Shown: positions 35,252 to 44,814, counted from the stretch's first letter. The stretch: DNA of 64,000 nucleotides from an uncultured Pontibacter sp. (GCF_947499215.1 NZ_CANMNI010000001.1:806001-870000), one strand, 5' to 3'. Notes: generated from the letters alone by a model not told the origin. Numbers and translations are program-made.

Positions 35252-37960
35252 ATGAAAAAATTTACTTATCTCTTAGTACTCGCTTTTTTCTATTCTTTAG
35301 GATTATCAGCTCAATTTACCTCCGTAACAAACTTGAATAATCTTACTATAGAGGCAGGTGTAGGTACCCATCACAAAGCACAATCCAAAGTGTTTACCCA
35401 TGATGGGAAGCATTGGGCTGCTCTGGCTAACTCAACAGGCACTCACCTTTGGCGCCTAGATGGAACATCTTGGACCCATGTGTTGATGCTTACCAGCAGG
35501 AAGGGCAGAGCCGATTGTAAAATAGTGGGCAATGTGGTACATGTCTTTGTTTACCAAAGTAACACTTCACAGTTAATATCTGCTGAATATGTTCCCTCTT
35601 CTCAAACCTTCAAAATTTGGCCATCAAGGTCATCAATCATAAATTTCTCTTTCAACAGTGAAGTCAGAACTGCTACGATAGATGTAGATGGCACAGGCAG
35701 AATGTGGCTGGCTTATGCTCGAAACACCGAAGTGCATGTACAGTGGAGCGATGCGCCCTATTCTAATTGGAGCGCACCTGTAACAATTGCAAGTGGCCTA
35801 AGAAGTGATGACGCAGCTGCTGTTATTGCCATGCCCGGGAAAATAGGTGTGCTGTGGTCTAATCAGAACACCGACAGGTGGGGTTTTAAGACCCATACTG
35901 ATGGAGCATCTCCTTCAAGTTGGTCTGCTGATGAAGTACCGGCTTCACAGTCTGCATTAGACGTAGGTTATGGAATGGCCGATGACCATATGAACTTGAA
36001 AGTCGCCAGTGATGGTACCCTGTATTGTGCCATCAAGACGGGATACAATGATGAAGCATATCCTTTGATAGGATTGCTGGTACGTAGGCCAAATGGCGTA
36101 TGGGATGATTTGTATGACGTCTCGCGCATAGGAACAACTCCAATTGTCGTTCTAAATGAAGAAGCTGGGAAATTACGGGTTGTTTACCCATCAAAGACCT
36201 ACGGGGGCGACATTCTCTATAATGAATCCCCTCTTTCTAACATCTCCATTGGACCACAGATGACCTTAATGAGAGGTGCGCCATATCGTGACCCAACCAG
36301 CAGCAAACAAAACTTTAGTTCAAGCGGGGTGATACTCACAACAGACGAAGATGCAGGCGTGGCAGCCGGAGTGTTGGTAAATGATGACGGTTCATCACCA
36401 CCTCCTCCTTCAGAGCAGTATACCCTCTCTGTGAGCACAGTGGGCAGCGGCTCGGTTAGTAAAAGTCCAACCCAAAATACCTATGCGGCAGGCAGCACCG
36501 TAAGCCTGACGGCCACACCGGCTGCCGGCTACCAGTTCGCCGGCTGGAGCGGAGATGTAACTGGCACTACTAATCCTCTTTCTGTGGTCATGAATAACAA
36601 CATAACCCTTACGGCTACCTTCACCGAAACTCCTAGTGCTCCGGAGGTGGTAAGCTTTGTACTGGTTGATGCGGTAACAGAACAGGACGTGCAAACCCTA
36701 GCGGACGGGGCCACCGTCAGCCTCTCCTCGCTGGCGAACACCAAGCTCAACATCCGGGCCAACACCTCGCCGGCCTCGGTGGGCAGCGTCCGCTTCGAGC
36801 TGAGCGGGGCCCAGAGCAAGACCTACACCGACAACGGCGCCCCCTACGCCCTGCACGGCGACAACGGCAACGGCAACTACTACTACGGCAACTGGAACCC
36901 GCCAGCAACGGGCACCTACACCCTGAGGGCCACCCCCTACGCAGGCAGCAAGGCCACCGGCACGGCCGGCACCCCGCTCTCCATCTCCTTCACCATAGTG
37001 GATAGCGATGACTCACCATCGGATCAGTATAGCTTAACCACAAATACCACAGGCAGCGGAACGGTAGCCAAAAGTCCTAATCAAGAAACCTATGCGGCAG
37101 GCAGCACCGTGAGCCTGACGGCCACACCGGCTGCCGGTTACCAGTTCGCCGGCTGGAGTGGAGACGCCTCGAGCACCGCCAATCCATTAAATCTTCTTAT
37201 GGATGGGAACAAGAACATCACAGCTACCTTTACTGCCGTCAGCAGTGGTTCACTAGAGGTGACAAGTTTTGTCTTAGTAGATTCACACACAGAGCAGGAT
37301 GTGCAAACCCTAGCGGACGGGGCCACCATCAGCCTCTCCTCGCTGGCGAACACCAAGCTCAACATCCGGGCCAACACCTCGCCGGCCTCGGTGGGCAGCG
37401 TCCGCTTCGAGCTGAGCGGGGCCCAGAGCAAGACCTACACCGACAACGGCGCCCCCTACGCCCTGCACGGCGACAACGGCAACGGCAACTACTACTACGG
37501 CAACTGGAACCCGCCAGCAACGGGCACCTACACCCTGAGGGCCACCCCCTACGAAGGCAGCAAGGCCACGGGCACGGTTGGCACTCCGCTCTCCATCTCC
37601 TTCACCATAGTGGATAGCGATGGGGCAATGCCTTCTGAGAAGAACTCCAAAGCAAGTCCACCAGGCCATGTGAACCATCCAAAAGGGATTCCGCCTGGCC
37701 TTGAAAGACTCAGTGCTCATCCAAATCCATTCTCTAGCAAGGCCAGAGTGAGGTTTACTGCATTAGAAGATGGAGATTATACTATCTCACTTTATGATAG
37801 CAAAGGGGGGTTAATTAGAGTTGTGCAGCAGGGCAATGCTATATCAGGAGATTTGCATGAACTTGACTTTGATGGTTCTGATTTAGGAAAAGGGCTTTAT
37901 ATAATCAGGCTTCAGACAAGAAATAAAAATGAGACATTTAGGCTGATGCTTGAAAGATAA
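35252..37960 (+). CDS. Large T9SS-secreted protein: beta-propeller-like, bacterial repeats, beta-rich repeats
   Basis: 902 residues. After a signal peptide (FFYSLGLSAQ), about residues 22-390 look like a beta-propeller (repeats such as WLAYARNTEVHVQWSDAPYSNWSAP). Two units follow, each made of an InlB/Flg_new-type bacterial repeat (GYQFAGWSGD) and an about 105-residue beta-rich domain (LNIRANTSPASVGSVRFELSG). The end (about 825-902; LSAHPNPFSSKARVRFTALE ... GLYIIRLQ) is a type A T9SS sorting domain, so it is exported by type IX secretion and probably attached to the surface. Glycan binding or cleavage is plausible; no catalytic residues are assigned. Confidence 0.85.
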   Translation: MKKFTYLLVLAFFYSLGLSAQFTSVTNLNNLTIEAGVGTHHKAQSKVFTHDGKHWAALANSTGTHLWRLDGTSWTHVLMLTSRKGRADCKIVGNVVHVFVYQSNTSQLISAEYVPSSQTFKIWPSRSSIINFSFNSEVRTATIDVDGTGRMWLAYARNTEVHVQWSDAPYSNWSAPVTIASGLRSDDAAAVIAMPGKIGVLWSNQNTDRWGFKTHTDGASPSSWSADEVPASQSALDVGYGMADDHMNLKVASDGTLYCAIKTGYNDEAYPLIGLLVRRPNGVWDDLYDVSRIGTTPIVVLNEEAGKLRVVYPSKTYGGDILYNESPLSNISIGPQMTLMRGAPYRDPTSSKQNFSSSGVILTTDEDAGVAAGVLVNDDGSSPPPPSEQYTLSVSTVGSGSVSKSPTQNTYAAGSTVSLTATPAAGYQFAGWSGDVTGTTNPLSVVMNNNITLTATFTETPSAPEVVSFVLVDAVTEQDVQTLADGATVSLSSLANTKLNIRANTSPASVGSVRFELSGAQSKTYTDNGAPYALHGDNGNGNYYYGNWNPPATGTYTLRATPYAGSKATGTAGTPLSISFTIVDSDDSPSDQYSLTTNTTGSGTVAKSPNQETYAAGSTVSLTATPAAGYQFAGWSGDASSTANPLNLLMDGNKNITATFTAVSSGSLEVTSFVLVDSHTEQDVQTLADGATISLSSLANTKLNIRANTSPASVGSVRFELSGAQSKTYTDNGAPYALHGDNGNGNYYYGNWNPPATGTYTLRATPYEGSKATGTVGTPLSISFTIVDSDGAMPSEKNSKASPPGHVNHPKGIPPGLERLSAHPNPFSSKARVRFTALEDGDYTISLYDSKGGLIRVVQQGNAISGDLHELDFDGSDLGKGLYIIRLQTRNKNETFRLMLER
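36691..37622 (+). repeat. Tandem 320-bp near-identical repeat inside T9SS gene
   Basis: Units 36691-37010 and 37303-37622, offset exactly 612 bases, with about six differences in 320 bases. Both are markedly GC-rich compared with the propeller part of the same gene. A more diverged bacterial-repeat segment precedes each unit. Confidence 0.92.
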
Positions 37961-38004
37961 CATCAAATCCCAAATATAATTGGTGCCTTAACCCAATATT
38001 AAAC

Positions 38005-38058
38005 CCGTCCTCGTCTCTTTATTTGATTTATATGAAAGGACGAGGACGGTTTTTTTTT
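38005..38058 (+). terminator. Rho-independent-like terminator after T9SS gene
   Basis: Stem ccgtcctcgtc / gacgaggacgg with a 23-base loop, followed by nine T residues. It lies 45 bases after the stop at 37960. Confidence 0.85.
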
Positions 38059-38109
38059 CATCTTATGAATTATTTATGATTCTTATAATTTATAATTTAT
38101 TTAAAAGGT

Positions 38110-38778
38110 ATGCTAAAATTTTTCGCTAATAAGGCCAGAATGAAAGTGGGATTACCACAGCAGTTAGATATGAAATTAGTTAACTCCTTTCCCACTATCT
38201 TTTTTCTCCCATGTATGACTTACAAGGAGATGAAGCTCTTAGAAAGGAGTTCAAAGCCGAGTAAATCGGTAGTAGAATTTGGCGCGGGGGGCAGCACCAT
38301 ACATTTCCTAAAAGAGAATAAAAAGGTAGTAAGTGTAGAAAACAACAAACCCTATATAGATTACCTTATCACTATTGATTTAATCAGAAAAAAAATAGAC
38401 GAGAAGCAACTCAGTCTGAATTATGTAAATACAGGTGAAGTCAGAAAATGGGGCAAACCTATAGATGAACTTAATAAAAATGAGTGGCCTCAATACTACA
38501 CTCAGGTTTGGGAAAAGCTTAAAATAGAGGCGCCTGATTTGTTATTGATAGACGGTAGGTTTAGAGTAATGTGTGCATTATGCGCTATACCCTACATTAA
38601 AGAGGACACTTGCGTTTTATTTCACGATTTTACAAAACCAAAGAAATACAACAGCATTCTTGAGTTCTTCGATATTATTGATTGTGCTGACTCGCTTTAT
38701 GTACTCAAGATAAAAGATACTATTGACAAAGAGTGTTTAGAATCAATGAAAAAAGAATTTCAGTTCGACTACCGGTAG
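38110..38778 (+). CDS. SAM-dependent methyltransferase-like protein
   Basis: 222 residues, soluble. VVEFGAGGSTIHFLKENKKVVSVENN gives motif I of class I SAM methyltransferases and the acidic residue that binds the ribose. LLLIDGRFRVMCALCAIPYI and VLFHDFTKPKKYNSILEFF are the later strand motifs seen in a group of methyltransferase-like proteins near glycan genes. It may methylate a sugar or a secreted product. The substrate is unknown, and the family includes uncharacterised members. It stands between two T9SS proteins with its own terminator upstream. Confidence 0.65.
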   Translation: MLKFFANKARMKVGLPQQLDMKLVNSFPTIFFLPCMTYKEMKLLERSSKPSKSVVEFGAGGSTIHFLKENKKVVSVENNKPYIDYLITIDLIRKKIDEKQLSLNYVNTGEVRKWGKPIDELNKNEWPQYYTQVWEKLKIEAPDLLLIDGRFRVMCALCAIPYIKEDTCVLFHDFTKPKKYNSILEFFDIIDCADSLYVLKIKDTIDKECLESMKKEFQFDYR

Positions 38779-39392
38779 ACATCCCACTAGTATACCAACC
38801 TTTAAATACAGATCTGCACAAGTAAGATCCTCACTCACTCCTCATAAATATATCTGAGGTTCAAAGGGTGGGTAAACTCAACTATATCTAGTAGCCTAGC
38901 TTGTTCTTACAGACTGTGCTCCTGAAACACAAGTAAGTGCATGAACTACACCTAACCCTGTTACATCGCTAGATATTCATCACGCTAGCATAAGCCTATC
39001 TTAAGTTTATACTGCTCCAACAATACCTCTCGTCTTTTGAGCAGAATTTCCACAACAATCCATTTCCCAGCTTATGCAAGTTAAGAGTTGTTTTTTCGGG
39101 AGCCATTCATTTGCCTCTGTCATTTATAACAAGGTATTACACATTTACTATCTAGCTATAATAAAAAAAAATGACTTATACTATAATTATTTAAATATTT
39201 TTAGCGAATCAACATTTATATTATGTAAACGAATCTCTTTATTATTATATGCGTAATAGCTAATAGATTCGTCCTTTGAGAAGTTTGCATAAATTCCATT
39301 ATAAATAGGGAGCACATGCCCTTATTAATGTTAGTTATGCTGCGTGCTTGCCTTGTAAAATTGTTTATCCCCTTGTGTTTAAGGCCATTTGT
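38779..39392. other. Intergenic, 614 bases, no gene accepted
   Basis: AT-rich. Track ORF 39074-39256 lacks family features and is rejected. No hairpin terminator or RNA gene was identified. Confidence 0.4.
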
Positions 39393-40838
39393 ATGAAAAA
39401 AACAGCTACGCTTTTCCTAATTTACACCCTTGCTTTTTCATTTGAATTAGCGGCACAATTTACTACTGTAACCAATTTGGATCCCCTAGAGGCAAAGTCT
39501 TTTGCTACAAGAGAAAAACAACAGGCAAAGGTTTTCAACCACGCTGGTAAATACTGGTCTATATTGGCAAATTCTACTGGTACACATCTTTGGCAGTTAG
39601 ATGGCACCACGTGGAAGCATGCTTTAAATTTGGTGACAAGGAACTCAAGGGCTGATTATGTTATAGATGGTGACATCGTGCATATTCTTTTGTTTTCAGG
39701 AGCTTCTTCTCAGTTCATATCAATTGAGTTCAATCATACTGCCGGGCACTTTACATATTGGCAAGGCAAAAAGACCGCCAGTGAAATTAACTTCGAAGAT
39801 GGAGTAAAGATAGCCTCCATTGATCGAGATAAAACCGGACGATTATGGGTAGCCTCCAATGGGCTCAGTGGGCATGTGAAGGTAAGGTGGAGTGACGCAC
39901 CCTATACAAACTGGAGTTCTCCTACAGGAATTTCCTCTGGATTAAGGGAAGATGATGTTGCCGCTGTAATCTCATTACCTCAGATAAATCGAATAGGAGT
40001 ACTTTGGTCTAATCAGAAAACTAAAAGATGGGGTTTTAAAACACATAAGGACGGGGATGACCCTACCACTTGGTCAGAAGACGAAGTACCCGCATCCCAA
40101 TCAGCTCTTAGTACTGGATCCGGTATGTCTGATGATCACATCAGCATGAAAGTGGCAAGCGACGGCACCTTGTTTTGCGCTGTCAAAACAGGTTATAATA
40201 CAGTTGGCCTCCCACTCATCGCACTGCTTGTTAGACGCCCTTCAGGGGAGTGGGACAGCTTGTACGAAGTTTCGCAACGAGGAACCCTTCCAATCCTAAT
40301 TCTAAATGAAGCCTTAGGTAAAATAAAAGTTATTTATACCTCAGACACTTATGGTGGAGACATACTTTACAAAGAATCTTCAATCTCCAATATTTCTTTT
40401 TGCAGTGAACACACCCTCATTAAAGGCAATTATAATTATGCATCCAGTACAAAGCACCATTATAGTAAAGATGTCATTGTACTAGCTTCAAATGAAACAA
40501 GTGTCGTTGGCGTACTTGCGACTGACGACCCAACCAATAATGAGCCTTTAGCATCAGATTGTGACATGGAGGATAATGGACGAGACTTTTTTGCTTATCC
40601 TAATCCATTTGCAACACACACTACCGTTAATTTCAGTTTTCCTGAAAATCAAGAGTATACCCTCACGCTTTATGATAGCAATGGCGCTAAAGTTTCACAG
40701 GTGTCAAATAATACAGCAGTAGGAGGCGAATTAAATCAATTAACAGTTGATGCCTCCACGTTAGCCAGAGGATTATATATTCTGAAACTAGAGACTAGCA
40801 ACAAAGTAAGGGCTATTAAGCTGGTGCATGAGCGGTAA
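39393..40838 (+). CDS. T9SS-secreted beta-propeller-like protein (short paralogue)
   Basis: About 481 residues from the ATG at 39393 (MKKTATLFLIYTLAFSFELAAQ, signal peptide); the track's earlier start only adds a non-signal leader. Residues about 22-395 are homologous to the propeller part of the 902-residue protein (KVFNHAGKYWSILANSTGTHLWQLDGT, DEVPASQSALSTGSGMSDDH). The C-terminus is a T9SS type A sorting domain (FAYPNPFATHTTVNFSFPEN ... GLYILKLET). It lacks the bacterial repeats and GC-rich domains of its relative and is AT-rich throughout. A surface or secreted location is predicted; function is unknown. Confidence 0.82.
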   Translation: MKKTATLFLIYTLAFSFELAAQFTTVTNLDPLEAKSFATREKQQAKVFNHAGKYWSILANSTGTHLWQLDGTTWKHALNLVTRNSRADYVIDGDIVHILLFSGASSQFISIEFNHTAGHFTYWQGKKTASEINFEDGVKIASIDRDKTGRLWVASNGLSGHVKVRWSDAPYTNWSSPTGISSGLREDDVAAVISLPQINRIGVLWSNQKTKRWGFKTHKDGDDPTTWSEDEVPASQSALSTGSGMSDDHISMKVASDGTLFCAVKTGYNTVGLPLIALLVRRPSGEWDSLYEVSQRGTLPILILNEALGKIKVIYTSDTYGGDILYKESSISNISFCSEHTLIKGNYNYASSTKHHYSKDVIVLASNETSVVGVLATDDPTNNEPLASDCDMEDNGRDFFAYPNPFATHTTVNFSFPENQEYTLTLYDSNGAKVSQVSNNTAVGGELNQLTVDASTLARGLYILKLETSNKVRAIKLVHER

Positions 40839-40910
40839 ACACCGTAAAACGCCTAGTTTTATCCCTCAACTCCTTATTCCCGTATTACCCCTTGAGAATA
40901 CAAGGGATTT

Positions 40911-42434
40911 ATGAGTACACCGGAAACAAACGGCATTTTTGCAGAGCACTATCTTTTAAAGGAGCGACTTAGCTCGGGAAGGGTTGAGGAGGTATGGAAG
41001 GCAGAGGACTGGTCGGATGAAGGGGCGCCTGTTACGCTCAGACTGTATGCGCCGCAGATCCGCCTCGACCCGCATAGTCTTGACCTCTTGCGAAAAGAGC
41101 AGGAAGAACGCGCCGCATTGGAGCATCCTAACCTGTTGTCCCCATCCGGCTTTGGGGTGCATGCGGGCATCCCATATGAGGTGGTGCCGCTTCAACCACA
41201 GCAATCCCTCGCTCAAAAACTCCTGCTCGATGGCCCTTTACCCGAGCGTGAAATTGCTTTGCTCATCAGGCAGGTAGCGACGGCGCTTTATTTCCTTCAT
41301 ACCCGGCAACCTCTTATATTACACAGACAACTATCGCCTGACCATATCATGGTCAGCAATGATGGCGCTTATTTGCTATCAGCCCCCGCACTCAGCAGCC
41401 AGTTGCGAACCGTACTGCACAGGGCGACCGGCACACCCTTGGCTACGGGCACGGCCTATGCCGCTCCCGAGCTTTTCGGTTCACACCCCTTGCATAGCGA
41501 AGCCAGCGACATTTTTGGGCTTGGTGTCAGCTTATATGAGCTCTGTACCGGAGAGACCCCTTGGTTGGGTAATGGGGGACTAAGCTTAAGCCAAGGCGCC
41601 GAAATCCCGATTGTGCCTGCACCCTACTCCCGCTATCTCAGCAATCTGGTGAGGGCCTGTCTGCACCCTGACCCAAACAAGCGACCCTCGGCGCAGGTGC
41701 TGGCCGATGAGGCAGACTATTATCTAGAACACGGACAATGGAAACCTTACGGGGCCTTTGGTAATGTAACGGCCGAGTCAATCGTCTACAAAAAGGGGCC
41801 ATCTATTGGCTTGATTCTTTTGGCTGTATTGCTAGTACTCGGAGCAGCCGCGGCTACCTATTACTTTTACCTAAGGGAGCCTGCCAAACCAAGCAAACCG
41901 GACACATACGCAAGTACTACCTCCTCCAGCGCTACTTCTTCCAACTCCGGTCAAATCCCACCCGACGACACAACCACGGCTATAGACCAGACTGCGCAAG
42001 CACCGGCGAAGGCGCAGAAGAAAGCCGTAGTTGCTCAACCTGAGCAAAAAGCCGTAACTACAGCTCAGCCTGAAAAGAAACCTCCAGTCCAAAAGCCAGT
42101 TACAAAGCCTGCGCAGCGAAAGCCCGCTCAACCTTTACAGCCGACTTACCCTAGGCCCACCAGTCTCGACGGGTACCTGAATGGCCTTCTAAATGAAGAG
42201 ATACCGCTGGAAGTACGAGACCGATGGCGCCCAGCCATTCAGAAATATTTCTCGAACGACGCCATCATCTCGGCTAAAATGAACAATGCGCCGCTGGGCA
42301 GTTTTGGAGTCAACGAGTTCATCGATATCCTGCTGAGTTCCGAAAACGGCAACAGCATCATCTTAGAGGAAATTATTAGAGAAGAAGACGGCACCATTGA
42401 TGAGGTTAGCGTTAGCATTATTACCGTCGAATAA
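40911..42434 (+). CDS. Membrane-anchored protein kinase-like protein, probable pseudokinase
   Basis: 507 residues with a Ser/Thr-kinase-like domain at about 12-275 followed by one membrane helix (about 296-318; LILLAVLLVLGAAAATYYFYL). A Pro/Ala/Lys/Gln-rich periplasmic stretch and a conserved-looking C-terminal about 85-residue domain complete it. Catalytic motifs are altered: the beta-3 lysine position reads VTLRLYAP, HRD reads HRQLSPDH, and DFG is missing (LLSAPAL). AAPELFG and DIFGLGVSLYELCTGETPW keep the APE and helix-F features. It is therefore more likely a signalling scaffold than an active kinase. It is followed codirectionally by a DUF5687/ABC pair. Confidence 0.8.
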   Translation: MSTPETNGIFAEHYLLKERLSSGRVEEVWKAEDWSDEGAPVTLRLYAPQIRLDPHSLDLLRKEQEERAALEHPNLLSPSGFGVHAGIPYEVVPLQPQQSLAQKLLLDGPLPEREIALLIRQVATALYFLHTRQPLILHRQLSPDHIMVSNDGAYLLSAPALSSQLRTVLHRATGTPLATGTAYAAPELFGSHPLHSEASDIFGLGVSLYELCTGETPWLGNGGLSLSQGAEIPIVPAPYSRYLSNLVRACLHPDPNKRPSAQVLADEADYYLEHGQWKPYGAFGNVTAESIVYKKGPSIGLILLAVLLVLGAAAATYYFYLREPAKPSKPDTYASTTSSSATSSNSGQIPPDDTTTAIDQTAQAPAKAQKKAVVAQPEQKAVTTAQPEKKPPVQKPVTKPAQRKPAQPLQPTYPRPTSLDGYLNGLLNEEIPLEVRDRWRPAIQKYFSNDAIISAKMNNAPLGSFGVNEFIDILLSSENGNSIILEEIIREEDGTIDEVSVSIITVE

Positions 42435-42526
42435 GCTTAATTTAATTTAAATAAGAAATTACAATGGGGGCTTGGTAATATAAATATTATCAACAATATT
42501 TATAAAGCCATATATTTTTGTACCCT

Positions 42527-44002
42527 ATGTTTCTAGTTCTACTCCGACAACAGTGGAAGCAGACCAGTCGGTCCCCTGTTTTTCAAAAAAGCTTAGTCGT
42601 CAATATCATCCTCGGGTTGCTGATTATTTATTTTGCTTCAATCCTTGTCACGCTTGGCTTTTTTGCGGATAAAGTATTAGTGAAACTCTACCCCGGTCAG
42701 AGCTCCGTTGATTCCCTCAATAGTTTTCTGCTCTTCTATTTTCTGATTGACCTCCTTCTGCGGTTTATGATGCAGGACTTGCCCGTGCTGGCCGTGCAGC
42801 CATACCTGCACCTGCCTGTGCGGCGCAACAGACTGATACACTTCATGCTGCTTCGCTCTATACCCAGCATGTTCAACCTTATGATGCTGCTGGTATTTGT
42901 GCCCTTTATGCTGCGAGCTGTTATACCTACTTATGGCACAGGTATAGCTTTGGTGTGGCTGGCAGCGTTACTCATGCTTACTTTCTTCAACAACTACCTG
43001 CTCATCTATTTCAAGCGGCAGCTAACCAACAATCCTAGAGCCACTTTGCTGCTAGTTGTAGCCGTGGCCGGAATGATGCTGCTTGATTACTTGCAGGTGC
43101 TTTCACTGCGGCAGCTCTCTATGGATGCTTTCGGTGCGCTCATGCAGCAACCATGGCTACTGGTAGTGCCTTTTGGCATGCTTGCATTTGCCTATTGGCT
43201 CAATTTCAATTTCATGCGCGCGCATTTATACCCTGAGGAGATCTTCATCAAGAAAGTTGCGGCAGTGGATGGCAGCGATTTGGGCTTTCTGCACCGATTT
43301 GGCGATACAGGAAAACTGATCGCGCTGGAACTGAAGCTTATATGGCGGCACAAACGTCCGAAATCCATGATCATGCTATCAGGGATTATGCTATTTTACG
43401 GTCTTCTGTTTTATAGAAACGAGGCCTATACCGATGGCTATATGATGCTCATCTTCATCGGTATCTTTATGACAGGTATGCCGATATTCAACTACGGGCA
43501 ATTTGTGCCTGCTTGGCAGAGCGGACATTTCGATGCCCTGCTTACACAACGCATTACATCCTATCAATATCTACAGGCTAAATACTGGCTTTTCGTGCCT
43601 GCCGTGCTGGCCATGTTCCTGCTCACGCTGCCTTATGGCTTATTTGGTTACAAAATCGTGCTCATCAACGTGGCAGCCATGCTTTTTAACATTGGCATCA
43701 GTAGTTTCTTTGTGTTATACTTTGCCGTTTTGAACAAGAAGCGGCTCGACCTAAACAGTGGGTCTGCTTTTAACTGGCAAGGTGTAGGCGCTTCGAGCTT
43801 TATCCTGCAGTTGCCCGTCCTCCTGACTCCACTTCTGATCTATGCGCCTTTCGGTTATTTCGATATGCCACAGGTGGGCGTATTTTTCATCGGTCTAATC
43901 GGCTTGTTGGGATTTGTCTTTCACAGGCAATTGCTGCAACTGGCCACCAGCCGCTTCATCGACCACAAATACCGTATGGCAGCCGGTTACCGACAGCATT
44001 AA
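42527..44002 (+). CDS. DUF5687 family ABC-type membrane protein
   Basis: About 491 residues, with roughly 10-12 hydrophobic segments. The N-terminus FLVLLRQQWKQTSRSPVFQKS and PYLHLPVRRNRLIHFMLLRS match the DUF5687 family of Bacteroidota, which pairs with an ABC ATPase as here. I use ATG 42527; the track opens at TTG 42518. It probably forms the permease part of an exporter. The cargo is unknown. The ATPase follows after 95 bases. Confidence 0.8.
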   Translation: MFLVLLRQQWKQTSRSPVFQKSLVVNIILGLLIIYFASILVTLGFFADKVLVKLYPGQSSVDSLNSFLLFYFLIDLLLRFMMQDLPVLAVQPYLHLPVRRNRLIHFMLLRSIPSMFNLMMLLVFVPFMLRAVIPTYGTGIALVWLAALLMLTFFNNYLLIYFKRQLTNNPRATLLLVVAVAGMMLLDYLQVLSLRQLSMDAFGALMQQPWLLVVPFGMLAFAYWLNFNFMRAHLYPEEIFIKKVAAVDGSDLGFLHRFGDTGKLIALELKLIWRHKRPKSMIMLSGIMLFYGLLFYRNEAYTDGYMMLIFIGIFMTGMPIFNYGQFVPAWQSGHFDALLTQRITSYQYLQAKYWLFVPAVLAMFLLTLPYGLFGYKIVLINVAAMLFNIGISSFFVLYFAVLNKKRLDLNSGSAFNWQGVGASSFILQLPVLLTPLLIYAPFGYFDMPQVGVFFIGLIGLLGFVFHRQLLQLATSRFIDHKYRMAAGYRQH

Positions 44003-44097
44003 CCTAGGTGCTATGCTATAACTGCCCGAAGCCACAAATTCATCTTTTAAAATTAAAAACAGGTGATTACCTGCCAAATCATCATACCTCTATACCC

Positions 44098-44793
44098 ATG
44101 CTTGAAGTAACTAACCTTGAGAAATCTTATAGCGGTATAACCGTGGTGAACATCCCCTCGATGCACATACTGCCTGGCGAAACGGTAGGTTTGGTGGGCA
44201 ATAACGGAGCTGGCAAAACCACGCTATTCCGCATGATGCTAGACCTCGTGCGACCCTCCGCAGGACTAGTCCTAGCCAAAGGAGAGCCAGTTGCCCACGC
44301 CCATAATTGGAAGCACTATACCGGCTCACACCTCGACGAGGGCTTCCTGATCGACTATCTTACACCGGAGGAGTACTTTAAATTTATTGGTGACCTGCAT
44401 GGCTTGTCAACTGGGGACATACAAGAGCGTCTACAGCCCTTTACCGATCTGTTCAACGGTGAGGTGCTACAGCAGCGCAAGTATATCCGTGACTTTTCGA
44501 AAGGCAACCAGAAAAAGATAGGTATAGCGGCAGCAGCGCTTTCCCTACCCGAAATCCTGATCTTGGATGAGCCTTTCGCCAGCTTAGACCCCAGTTCTCA
44601 GATCAGGTTGAAAAATCTGCTGCGTTATCTGCACGAACAGCACCGCATGACACTATTCATCTCAAGCCACGACCTGAGCCATGTGACAGAGGTATGCAAG
44701 CGCATTGTGATTCTCGAGAAAGGACAAATCGTGCAGGATATGCAAACTACGGAAAACACACTGCAGGCTCTCGAAGCCTACTTTACGGTTTAA
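44098..44793 (+). CDS. ABC transporter ATP-binding protein
   Basis: About 231 residues from the ATG at 44098 (MLEVTNLEKSYSG); the track's 30-residue leader is not part of the fold. Walker A is VGNNGAGKTTLF, the signature region DFSKGNQKKIGIA, Walker B EILILDEPFASLDP, and the H-loop SSHDLSHV. The signature reads FSKGNQ, as in many ABC-2-type exporters' ATPases. It energises the DUF5687 membrane partner directly upstream and is followed by a terminator. Confidence 0.9.
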   Translation: MLEVTNLEKSYSGITVVNIPSMHILPGETVGLVGNNGAGKTTLFRMMLDLVRPSAGLVLAKGEPVAHAHNWKHYTGSHLDEGFLIDYLTPEEYFKFIGDLHGLSTGDIQERLQPFTDLFNGEVLQQRKYIRDFSKGNQKKIGIAAAALSLPEILILDEPFASLDPSSQIRLKNLLRYLHEQHRMTLFISSHDLSHVTEVCKRIVILEKGQIVQDMQTTENTLQALEAYFTV

Positions 44794-44814
44794 AATACGA
44801 TTTAACGCAAACAC

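Noticed and set aside
36415-37622. Direct repeats considered as a CRISPR-like or satellite array
   Set aside because: Only two long units that are in frame and encode folded domains; no spacer structure.
39074-39256. 60-residue plus-strand ORF upstream of the short T9SS gene
   Set aside because: Composition of non-coding DNA, no signal or domain.
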